From assembly GCA_001914235.1 (NCBI GenBank), contig MQUF01000011.1:62001-126000 (forward strand): a stretch of DNA of 64,000 bases, in the 5' to 3' direction. The DNA comes from Desulfobulbaceae bacterium DB1 (lineage in GTDB: Bacteria; Desulfobacterota; Desulfobulbia; Desulfobulbales; SURF-16). The position numbers and the translations under genes were made by a program. How positions within the stretch are numbered: position 1 is the stretch's first letter; every line of letters begins with the position of its first letter. Of this stretch, positions 47,022 through 54,514 are shown in pieces. The notes below the pieces were generated by a model, which had not been told where the DNA came from, did not search any database, and saw only the letters and a program-made list of their open reading frames with translations.

Positions 47022-48059
47022 GTGAAGGTTTTCAGATTAGCAGAAGCTGAACTTGACGCACTGATTCAGTCATGGACGCAACAGACAGAGGTTTATTGTC
47101 CAGCAGCCGGGAAACCGGCGGCCAGGGCAACGGATGGCGCCCCCGGCTGGGAACGTCTTTCCGGCCGATTTTCTTTTGCCCTGCCGGTGGGGCCTGCCAA
47201 AACGTCGGTAAAAACATTTTTGTTTCCCCAACCGGAAACCATGCAGACCTACAGCCTGAAAAACGATGATCCGGAAAAAGCCCTGATGAAGGAGCCGGAG
47301 CAACACAGCGAAAAACAGATCATCGTCGGCATCCGCCCCTGTGATGCCCGCAGCGTCGAGTTAAACAACCTGCCCTTCCGGGAAGACCCCTTCTACCAGG
47401 CCAACATGGCGCGCACCATGCTGGTCGGTTTTACCTGCAACGTCATGTGCTCCACCTGTTTCTGTCATCAGGTCGGGGGATCGCCCATGGGAACCGAAGG
47501 GCTGGACATCGCCGTCAGCACGATTGACGGCGAATTTCTTGTTGAGGCCCTGACCCCGGCAGGAGAAAAACTGCTCGACGGCCGCAATCTCACCCCGGCG
47601 TCGGAACAGGATATCGCAGCACTTGCAACCCAAAGAGCCGACAGCCCGCGGGGAGACGGCGCCCAACTCGACGCCCTCAGGTCACGGGATCTGCACAAAC
47701 TGTACGAAGCCCCTTTCTGGCATGCGCTCGGTGAATCATGCATCAACTGCGGGGCCTGCACCTTCATCTGCCCCACCTGTTACTGTTTCGACATCCAGGA
47801 TGAAGTTGGGCGGGGGATCGGCCGCCGCATCAGACACTGGGACTCCTGCATGTTCCCGCTCTACAGCCTGCACACCTCCGGCCATAATCCGCGCGGCAAA
47901 AAGATACAGCGCACCCGCAACCGCTTTCTGCACAAACTGAAATATTTTCCGGACCGCTTCGGCCCCTTTTCCTGCGTCGGCTGCGGCAGATGCGTCCAGG
48001 ATTGTCCGGTTAACATTGATATACGCGAGGTCATGAACGACCTCCTGACGGTGGAGTAA
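47022..48059 (+). CDS. flxB: FlxB-like 4Fe-4S dicluster protein
   Basis: 345 aa with a GTG start behind AGGAGGAGAAG. The N-terminal part resembles the sulfhydrogenase beta/AsrA family (RPCDARSVELNNL, FTCNVMCSTCFC). The C-terminal part has two [4Fe-4S] motifs, CINCGACTFICPTCYC and CVGCGRCVQDCP. It passes electrons within the Flx module and stands 3 bases before flxA in the same operon. Confidence 0.82.
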   Translation: MKVFRLAEAELDALIQSWTQQTEVYCPAAGKPAARATDGAPGWERLSGRFSFALPVGPAKTSVKTFLFPQPETMQTYSLKNDDPEKALMKEPEQHSEKQIIVGIRPCDARSVELNNLPFREDPFYQANMARTMLVGFTCNVMCSTCFCHQVGGSPMGTEGLDIAVSTIDGEFLVEALTPAGEKLLDGRNLTPASEQDIAALATQRADSPRGDGAQLDALRSRDLHKLYEAPFWHALGESCINCGACTFICPTCYCFDIQDEVGRGIGRRIRHWDSCMFPLYSLHTSGHNPRGKKIQRTRNRFLHKLKYFPDRFGPFSCVGCGRCVQDCPVNIDIREVMNDLLTVE

Positions 48060-48062
48060 GAT

Positions 48063-48896
48063 ATGATATCCTATTTACCCTGCCCTGCCCGCATCGACGA
48101 CATCGTGGTTGAAACGGAAGACGGCAACCTGAAAACCTTTACGCTGGTGCTGGAAAACGAGGCGCACCAAGAGGCCTGGCAACATGTCCCCGGCCAGTTT
48201 GCCATGCTTTCCCTGGCCGGTCAGGGCGAAATCCCCATCGGCATCGCCTCGTCTCCCACCGAGGAAGGTCGTCTGCTCTTTACCGTGAACCGGGCCGGCA
48301 AGGTGACCACCGCCCTGCACCAGATGCACAAAGGGGCACGAATGGGGGTTCGCGGCCCGCTCGGCAACGGGTTTCCGGTGAACAGCGACATGAAGGGGAA
48401 AAACATCGTCATCATTGCCGGCGGATTTGCCGTTACCACCCTGCGGGCCACCCTTCTCTACCTGCTGGCCCATCGGCAGGATTACGGCAAGATCACCTTT
48501 ATTTACGGCGCCCGGACGCCGGGCATGCTGCTCTATCGCAACGAAATGGCGGACTGGGCCAAACGGGGCGATATTGACCTCCATGTCACGGTTGACCGCG
48601 AAGCGCCGGGCTGGGAGGGGCTGGTCGGTTTTGTTCCCACCATTGCCGGGCAGGTTGCGCCGTCGCCGGAAAACAGCGTGGCGCTGATCTGCGGTCCGCC
48701 CATCATGATCAAGTTTACCATGCCGCCCCTGGAAAAAATCGGCTGGACCGATGACCAGGTCTACCTCTCCCTGGAAAACCGGATGAAATGCGGCGTCGGC
48801 GTCTGCTGCCACTGCAACGTCGGCCCGACTCTTGTCTGCAAGGACGGCCCGGTCTTCACCCGTTCGCTGGTCAAGGAACTTCCGGTTGAGTATTGA
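48063..48896 (+). CDS. flxA: FlxA-like FAD/NAD-binding subunit
   Basis: 277 aa of the ferredoxin-NADP reductase fold, related to hydrogenase gamma/AsrB. The FAD-binding barrel has PGQFAMLSL and PIGIASSP; the NAD-binding half starts IVIIAGGFAVTTLRA and includes LICGPPIMIKF; a C-terminal [2Fe-2S] site is CGVGVCCHCNVGPTLVCKDGP. It is the NADH-oxidising entry point of the Hdr-Flx complex. Last gene of the operon; repeats begin about 60 bases downstream. Confidence 0.85.
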   Translation: MISYLPCPARIDDIVVETEDGNLKTFTLVLENEAHQEAWQHVPGQFAMLSLAGQGEIPIGIASSPTEEGRLLFTVNRAGKVTTALHQMHKGARMGVRGPLGNGFPVNSDMKGKNIVIIAGGFAVTTLRATLLYLLAHRQDYGKITFIYGARTPGMLLYRNEMADWAKRGDIDLHVTVDREAPGWEGLVGFVPTIAGQVAPSPENSVALICGPPIMIKFTMPPLEKIGWTDDQVYLSLENRMKCGVGVCCHCNVGPTLVCKDGPVFTRSLVKELPVEY

Positions 48897-48954
48897 TTTT
48901 GCCTTCACCACCCTGCGGAGATGAAGTTGCAGCCATCTGCATCAGCCTCAGGCA

Positions 48955-49059
48955 TGTCACCCCCTCTGCCCCAAGGTGAGGGCCGGGCTGAGGGAACAGC
49001 CCTAAACCACCCTCCGGCGTATGCACCCTCTCCCCCAGGGAGAGGGCTGGGGTGAGGGG
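48955..49059. repeat. CCCTCTCCC/GGGAGAGGG palindromic repeats, cluster A left
   Basis: Two units, one degenerate (about 48960-48995) and one good (49023-49059), of a palindromic repeat whose core reads CCCTCTCCC-N-GGGAGAGGG followed by CTGGGGTGAGGGG. The GGGGTGAGGGG tail of the second unit lies directly before the DUF559 start codon and acts as its ribosome site. Confidence 0.75.
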
Positions 49060-49064
49060 CGTCA

Positions 49065-49448
49065 ATGAAAAATCGCGCTCGAAATCTCCGAAAAAACCAA
49101 ACAGAAGCAGAAAAATTGCTGTGGAGCTCCCTGAGAAACCGTCAGATCGCGGGCTGTAAATTCCGACGTCAGTGGCCTATTGGACCGTACATTGTTGATT
49201 TCGCCTGCTTGTCCCGCAAGCTGCTGATTGAGCTGGACGGCGGTCAACACTCGGAAGCCATTGCGTACGATGAGACCAGAACCAAATTCCTCGAGGCGCA
49301 AGGGTACAGGGTTATTCGCTTCTGGAACAACGAAATGCTTACGGAGCCGACAGCTGTTTTACAAAGAATTTACGAAGAATTAATGCAAGGGGCTGATCGC
49401 CCCTCACCCCAACCCTCTCCCCACGGGGGAGAGGGAGAAAAACCCTAA
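49065..49448 (+). CDS. DUF559 (Vsr-like) endonuclease-domain protein
   Basis: 127 aa. The DUF559 pattern is clear: ARNLRKNQTEAEKLLWSSLRNRQ, GCKFRRQWPIGPYIVDFAC, LLIELDGGQH (PD-(D/E)xK-like acidic residues), GYRVIRFWNNEM. The last 16 residues, including PSPQPSPHGGEGEKP, are encoded by a repeat unit. The ribosome site lies in another unit, so the gene is exactly bracketed by repeats. The family is related to Vsr/restriction nucleases; activity is not shown. It could be a nuclease that moves or maintains the repeats, analogous to RAYT for REP elements. Confidence 0.82.
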   Translation: MKNRARNLRKNQTEAEKLLWSSLRNRQIAGCKFRRQWPIGPYIVDFACLSRKLLIELDGGQHSEAIAYDETRTKFLEAQGYRVIRFWNNEMLTEPTAVLQRIYEELMQGADRPSPQPSPHGGEGEKP

Positions 49449-49630
49449 AACCACCAACGGACGCACCCTCTCCCTCAGGGAGAGGGCCGGGGTGAGGGGC
49501 CAGCAACCACCCCTAACCCGACGACGTACGCTCCCTCTCCCCCGGGGAGAGGGCCGGGGTGAGGGGCCAGTCCTAACTAACCCGCCGGCATGCGCACCCT
49601 CTCCCCCAGGGAGAGGGATGGGGTGAGGGG
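49400..49630. repeat. CCCTCTCCC/GGGAGAGGG palindromic repeats, cluster A right
   Basis: Four units at about 49400-49437, 49465-49500, 49531-49566 and 49595-49630, spaced about 65 bases. The first is in the reverse orientation (CCCTCACCCC first) and overlaps the DUF559 3' end; the other three read core then GGTGAGGGG. Confidence 0.8.
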
Positions 49631-49757
49631 CTCTCCATTTCCCCCCAAAAAACAAATGCGACAATTTGCCGTATTGAAAATCAAACTTCCTCCCCGCAGA
49701 ATATTTTTTAATATCTACCGCCACCAAGTGGCACACTTCAACCAAAAGGAGGAACCT

Positions 49758-50006
49758 ATGAAAAAATTACTGCTTACCCTGTTCATGTTGTTTTTCTTCG
49801 CAGCATCCTCTCTGGCTGCCGTCAACATCAATACCGCCGACGTCAAGACGCTTGAAGGCCTGCCCGGAATCGGCACGGCAAAAGCACAGGCCATCGTTGA
49901 TTACCGCACCGAGCATGGCAATTTCAAATCCATTGACGACCTGAAAAATGTAAAAGGCATCGGCGACAAGATGCTGGAACAGATCCGCACATTGGTCGAA
50001 CTGTAA
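49758..50006 (+). CDS. ComEA-like helix-hairpin-helix DNA-binding protein
   Basis: 82 aa. A signal peptide (MKKLLLTLFMLFFFAASSLAA) precedes a single ComEA-type helix-hairpin-helix pair: VNINTADVKTLEGLPGIGTAKAQAIVDYR and SIDDLKNVKGIGDKMLEQIR. It is a periplasmic DNA-binding protein, probably for DNA uptake. A very strong ribosome site (AAAGGAGGA) supports the start; the frame upstream runs through repeats. Confidence 0.85.
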   Translation: MKKLLLTLFMLFFFAASSLAAVNINTADVKTLEGLPGIGTAKAQAIVDYRTEHGNFKSIDDLKNVKGIGDKMLEQIRTLVEL

Positions 50007-50086
50007 TTTCCCACACCCTACGAGAGCACAGAGATCTTCAATTCTTTTCATTGATTCGTTTCTGTGCTTTCGTGGATTCAACACTG

Positions 50087-50305
50087 CCCCTCACCCCGAC
50101 CCTCTCCCCACGGGGGAGAGGGAGAAAGGCCTCCCGGATCTCTAGCGGACGCAGCCTCACCCTCCAACGGACGCACTCTCTCCCCGGGGGAGAAGGAGAA
50201 AGACCCTAAAACCACCATCCACCACAGAAAAAAAATCCTCAGCCCGCCGACTCACCCTCCGGCGTGCGCACCCTCTCCCCCGGGGAGAGGGCCGGGGTGA
50301 GGGGC
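50087..50305. repeat. CCCTCTCCC/GGGAGAGGG palindromic repeats, cluster B
   Basis: Three units at about 50087-50122 (reverse orientation), 50174-50197 (degenerate) and 50269-50305. The rest of the 800-base gap between comEA and the MshEN gene (50306-50700) shows no gene I can support. Confidence 0.7.
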
Positions 50306-50708
50306 CAAGCGCAACTCAGCATTTGTCGCAGAAAAAAGACAAAACCCATCAATTCCTTTCAAAAGACAATTTCCAACGCTTCGTCACCCAAATCATCCTT
50401 CCTGAAACATCCCGCCTTTCCCGTGAACATAACCGGATGCAACCGCCTTATGAGCTGGCCCGAAAACTGCAAAGTAATAATCAATAACAAATTGCCCTTC
50501 GCCGCTAAAACCGGCCCTTCTTCCCGCCGCTTCTTTCTTTCTCCGCGCAGAGGGTGCAGGGCTCGCCGTCATGTGTCTGCGGATAGCGACAAACATCGCA
50601 AAGCCGTGCAGGATTTTTTTGCGCTTCGTAGCCCCATCACCTCCTGCCTGTTGTCGCCGTTTTACGACAAAAACCCGTCACTTTTTTATCCCCCTTTTTG
50701 TGATTTGC

Positions 50709-50738
50709 TTGACAATTTACACAAGATATCCATAGCAT
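50709..50738 (+). promoter_or_regulatory. Sigma70-type promoter
   Basis: TTGACA at 50709-50714, then TAGCAT at 50733-50738 with 18-base spacing, in an AT-rich stretch about 75 bases upstream of the MshEN-protein start. Confidence 0.5.
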
Positions 50739-50811
50739 ATAAATATATCATTCATATGCGCACCATCTTCGTTTTTTTCATGCCAGAAGAGATTGAAAGG
50801 GAGTCTGCACC

Positions 50812-51612
50812 ATGGCCGCGACAAAACAACTGGGACAGGTGTTAATTGAGAAAGGGCTTGCAACCGAGGAACAAATCAGGGAAGCGCTGCGCATCCAGGT
50901 AGGCGGCAACCGGCGTCTCGGCTACATCCTCATTCTCATGGGTGTCCTGACCAGTGACCAGCTCCAAGATGTCCTCTCCGAGCACATCAATATCCCGATT
51001 GTCGATATCGATAAGGAATTTCGCAATGAAGCCAAGTCGATTCTGCCGCGTTATTTATGCTCCAGATATTCGGTCATCCCTTTTGCCCTGGAGAACAGCC
51101 ATGTGGTCAAGCTGGCAATGCTGGACCCTTCGGATGATGAAGCAATCCGCGATATTGAGCAGTATATCGGCAAGGCGGTGAAACCGTTTCTCGCCCATCA
51201 GGAAAAAATTAATATCGGGATCATGAAACACATCCCTTACGGGGTGAAGGATCTGATCAATTCTCCGCTTTCACCGACCCTGATACGAATCGTGGGTTTT
51301 GCCCTGATCATCGGAATCTGCGCTACCGGCTATATTTCCTACACCGCCTATAAGATTGAAAAACAAGGGACAATCACCACCTCCGCCAATGTCACCACCT
51401 ACAAAAACCATGATCTGATGCTTGGCGTGGAGGACAAATCCATTTCTCTCATGGGGCATGCCGCCTATGCCGAAGGTTTTTACAAAGTGGCATTCAGCAA
51501 CACCCAGGATCTCAAATCCTTTATAGAAAGAAAAAGATCAAGCTTTTCTGAAAAGCAGTACGAATGGCTCACCTGGGCTATCGATACCGACATTCCCTCC
51601 CGGAAGCGGTAG
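50812..51612 (+). CDS. MshEN-domain membrane protein (T2SSE N-terminal domain type)
   Basis: 266 aa. It has tandem MshEN motifs, QLGQVLIEKGLATEEQIREAL and RLGYILILMGVLTSDQLQDVL, then the PIVDID...ILPRYLCSRYSVIPF continuation of the GspE/PilB N-terminal domain. No ATPase follows. A transmembrane helix at about 163-183 leads to an 80-residue, probably exported, C-terminal domain. MshEN domains bind c-di-GMP in MshE, so this may be a stand-alone c-di-GMP receptor at the membrane. AGGGAG upstream supports the start. Confidence 0.72.
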   Translation: MAATKQLGQVLIEKGLATEEQIREALRIQVGGNRRLGYILILMGVLTSDQLQDVLSEHINIPIVDIDKEFRNEAKSILPRYLCSRYSVIPFALENSHVVKLAMLDPSDDEAIRDIEQYIGKAVKPFLAHQEKINIGIMKHIPYGVKDLINSPLSPTLIRIVGFALIIGICATGYISYTAYKIEKQGTITTSANVTTYKNHDLMLGVEDKSISLMGHAAYAEGFYKVAFSNTQDLKSFIERKRSSFSEKQYEWLTWAIDTDIPSRKR

Positions 51613-51626
51613 AACCCTCACCCCGG

Positions 51627-51840
51627 CCCTCTCCCATAGGGAGAGGGAGCTTCAGAACGCCTTGCTGAGCGCAGAGGAGTCACCCGGCACTCTCCCATGG
51701 AGAGAGGGGAATTCAGAACGCCTTGATGGGCACAGAGGAGCCACCCGGCCCTCTCCCATAGGGAGAGGGAGCTTCAGAACGCCTTGCTGAGCGCAGAGGA
51801 GCCGCCCGGCACTCTCCCTTGGGGAGAGGGGATTCAGAGC
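51627..51840. repeat. Tandem array of 61-bp units
   Basis: About 3.5 copies starting at 51627, 51688, 51749 and 51810, exactly 61 bp apart. Each unit has the CTCTCCC/GGGAGAGGG palindrome followed by a TTCAGAACGCCTTG segment and GCAGAGGAGCCACCCGG. Copies 1 and 3 are most alike, suggesting duplication of a two-unit block. Confidence 0.8.
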
Positions 51841-51945
51841 CGGTGCCCTCGCCCGTCAGCCCGACATTTTTCTTGCTTTCCAATCTGTAATCAGTTATCA
51901 AAAATCAACTGGCTTTTTCACTCCAATGGATTGACAAAAATAAAA

Positions 51946-52536
51946 ATGAGCAAGAACAGCCTCTTTATAGCCCTCTTCTCCCTGCTTGCCTGGACGGGAA
52001 TTGCTTCCGCAACCACCATTTCCCAACTGGATGGGAATTACGGACGCACCATCAACGGCATCGGCCAGACATTTACCGCAACAGGAACGAGTTATGATTC
52101 CATCGGCGTCTTTCTCTATCCCTCGACCGCAAACTATACCGACACAACGGTGTCCTTTTCCCTTTTCACGGGAACAACATTCTCCCAAGCACCCGCCACC
52201 TGGACGGACATCGACCTTTCCACACTGACGCCGGACGGGCGGCTCACCATCGACATCAGCGCATACACCTTCACCTCCGGCATGATGTATTCCTTTGCCA
52301 TTTACAACGACACCAATGACTGGCTCGTCCGCCATATAAAGGATTCCACCGACCATTACTGCGGTGGAGACATGTATCTCGCCTTTAACGGCTCTTTTGA
52401 TCAGACCTCCTCGTACCAGGATTTAAAATTCGAAATCACCGCGCACCCCACCCCCCTTCCTTCAACCCTTGCTTTGTTCAGCACCGGACTCTTTGGCCTC
52501 ATCCCCGCTTTAATCCGAAAATTCAAACAAAACTAA
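51946..52536 (+). CDS. PEP-CTERM sorting-domain secreted protein
   Basis: 196 aa from ATG 51946. Signal peptide (SLFIALFSLLAWTGIASA), then a beta-rich domain. The C-terminus has a PEP-CTERM-type tripartite signal: PLPSTLALF motif, hydrophobic helix and basic end RKFKQN. Such proteins are cut by exosortase (XrtA) during export. The exosortase is not in the window, but XrtA-associated polysaccharide genes are at 1077-4823. No clear ribosome site, so the start is probable rather than certain. Confidence 0.78.
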   Translation: MSKNSLFIALFSLLAWTGIASATTISQLDGNYGRTINGIGQTFTATGTSYDSIGVFLYPSTANYTDTTVSFSLFTGTTFSQAPATWTDIDLSTLTPDGRLTIDISAYTFTSGMMYSFAIYNDTNDWLVRHIKDSTDHYCGGDMYLAFNGSFDQTSSYQDLKFEITAHPTPLPSTLALFSTGLFGLIPALIRKFKQN

Positions 52537-52879
52537 CTCCGCCACGCACACGCGCAACTCCCCTGCGGCACCAATACATTCTTCCACAAAAAACGCCCGG
52601 CAAGGCATGCATTTTGCTAGATCATCGAGCGCTTCCATCTTTTGTCAACGCACACCCCAATGCGCCTTTTGCAACATAAAAAGGATACACATTGAGCCCC
52701 CGCCGAACATGTGTAGCGCTCGCCTTTCCCTTTGACAGAGGGCCAGGGAGGGCTATGGAAATTTGACAAGAAGCACTCATTAAAAACAATATCGAGAACA
52801 CCGGATCGATCTGCTTTTTCTTTCACCGCAAAGCGGATCAATCCCCATAGCCGCTCGCGGCAAGAAAGAGTCAATTTGA
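52537..52879. other. Intergenic region with a weak candidate promoter
   Basis: Between the PEP-CTERM gene and the first PKD gene. TTGACA at 52763-52768 followed after 18 bases by CAATAT is a weak promoter candidate. A degenerate repeat-like CCCTTTGACAGAGGG stretch lies just before it. No gene seen. Confidence 0.3.
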
Positions 52880-54037
52880 ATGAAACCCGTACAACGCTAT
52901 TTGCCCCTTTTCCTTGCAACCCTGCTCACCGTTGCACAACCGAATCATCTTGCGGCAGCCGCTCCGAAAACCATTCATGTCGAATGGGAATACGGCGGCA
53001 CGGCGGATTCATTCCGACTCTACCAGGAAGGCTCCCTCCTTTGCGAAAGCCGTGACACAAAAACCCTGGCCATGGACTGCGAAGCGTTCATCGCTGATGG
53101 TCCCACCACCTTCACCATGACCGCCGTGGGCCGTTACGGCGAAACGCCGCATTCAGCCCCGTTCACTCTCGCGCCACCCGCACGCGACGAATTCGGCAAC
53201 AGCACCCCGACGGCCTCATTCAAGACAAATGTCACGACAGGCCAAACCCCCTTGCAGGTAACACTTAACGCCTCGGCCTCATCAGACCGGGACGGCTCGC
53301 TGATTGACTACGAATGGGATTTCGGCGACGGCCACGTGGGAAGCGGCAAAACCGCGAGCCATACATTTTATCACCCCGGCACCCACACCATCACCCTGAC
53401 GGTGACGGACAATGAAGCAGCCACGGCCACGGCAAGCGCCTCAATCACGGTAAAGGAAACCAGGCGAACCACCTATCCCGCCAATAAGCCGCCGACAGCA
53501 AAAATCAGCGTCACCCCCACCTCTTCCTCTTCCTATCAGTTTCACGCATACGACTCAGAGGATGCGGACGGAGTGATCGTTGGCTATTCCTGGAATTTCG
53601 GCGACGGCTCAACCGCGCAAGGCCCTTACGCCGAACATAAATTCACCAAGCCAGGCACCCATATCATTGCGCTCATAACCCAAGACGATGAAGGCGCAAC
53701 AGCACGGGCCCGAACCAGCGTCAAAACAACCATTACATTACCGCAGAAAAAAGATGCGGCACCCATCATTCCCCCCAAAACAACGCGACACAAAGTAACC
53801 GTCGCATGGGACTACAACAACAGAACAAATATCAAAGCCTTTCGGCTTTACTACAACAACCGCTTTGTCTGCCAGACAACCAACCCGAAGGCAACGCAAA
53901 TAAGCTGCCTGGCCACCCTTGAAAACGGTCCCATGACTTTTGCCATGAAAGCCGTCGACAAAAAAGGCAAGGTGAGCCTCCTGTCGCAAGGGCTCACCTA
54001 TTCGCCGGGATCAAAAGAAAACAGCGCCCATGATTGA
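52880..54037 (+). CDS. Secreted PKD-domain protein
   Basis: 385 aa. Signal peptide (LPLFLATLLTVAQPNHLAAA), an Fn3-like module (VEWEYGGTADSFRLYQEG with a Cys pair), two PKD domains (YEWDFGDGHVGSG...HTITLTVTDNE and YSWNFGDGSTAQG), and a second Fn3-like module (VAWDYNNRTN...FVCQTT...ISCLATLENGPMTFAMKAVD). No PEP-CTERM or other sorting tail. It is a probable extracellular binding or structural protein. The N-terminal 120 residues are clearly paralogous to those of the next gene. Confidence 0.78.
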   Translation: MKPVQRYLPLFLATLLTVAQPNHLAAAAPKTIHVEWEYGGTADSFRLYQEGSLLCESRDTKTLAMDCEAFIADGPTTFTMTAVGRYGETPHSAPFTLAPPARDEFGNSTPTASFKTNVTTGQTPLQVTLNASASSDRDGSLIDYEWDFGDGHVGSGKTASHTFYHPGTHTITLTVTDNEAATATASASITVKETRRTTYPANKPPTAKISVTPTSSSSYQFHAYDSEDADGVIVGYSWNFGDGSTAQGPYAEHKFTKPGTHIIALITQDDEGATARARTSVKTTITLPQKKDAAPIIPPKTTRHKVTVAWDYNNRTNIKAFRLYYNNRFVCQTTNPKATQISCLATLENGPMTFAMKAVDKKGKVSLLSQGLTYSPGSKENSAHD

Positions 54038-54390
54038 TGCCGAAATTTCCCCCGCTCCCTTTCAAAACCACGGCCATGTGCCCTTTTGGCACTGAGTCCG
54101 CAACCGCGCCACCGCCGCAATTAAAAAAAATTAAACAAATCCAGCCTCTCGCCAAACAACATAAAATCATTTTAGGAAACATTCGCGCTTCGCAAAGACA
54201 CAAAAACGTAATGCACTGAGAACAAAGGGCTTTTCACAAAAAAGCCACTCAGGCACACAATTTGCTTTAACATCCAATCGCTGGCTTTTCTCTTTGGTTT
54301 TCATCCTTTTTTCGACAAAAACCACGCCGGCACAACGCACGACATGAAATATTTTTTTTAACCGGCAACCGGTCTTTCCATGATTGCTGC

Positions 54391-54420
54391 TTGATACTTT
54401 ACACTTATTAATAATATAAT
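54391..54420 (+). promoter_or_regulatory. Sigma70-type promoter
   Basis: TTGATA at 54391-54396 and a perfect TATAAT at 54415-54420, spacing 18 bases, about 95 bases before the large PKD protein gene. The preceding 54038-54390 holds no gene that I can support. Confidence 0.6.
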
Positions 54421-54514
54421 CTACACAAGGTCATCATGTTGAATCGCCACTCCGCCTTCCCGGCAAATAAGACCAATCTGACGACCATCGGCCATTAACA
54501 AAGAGGCAACCTGA

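Noticed and set aside
49720-49745. Sigma54 promoter before comEA (contains GTGGCACAC)
   Set aside because: No GC at the correct distance from GG.
51627-51840. CRISPR array or coding repeat
   Set aside because: Units are contiguous 61-bp copies without unique spacers, and 61 is not a multiple of three.
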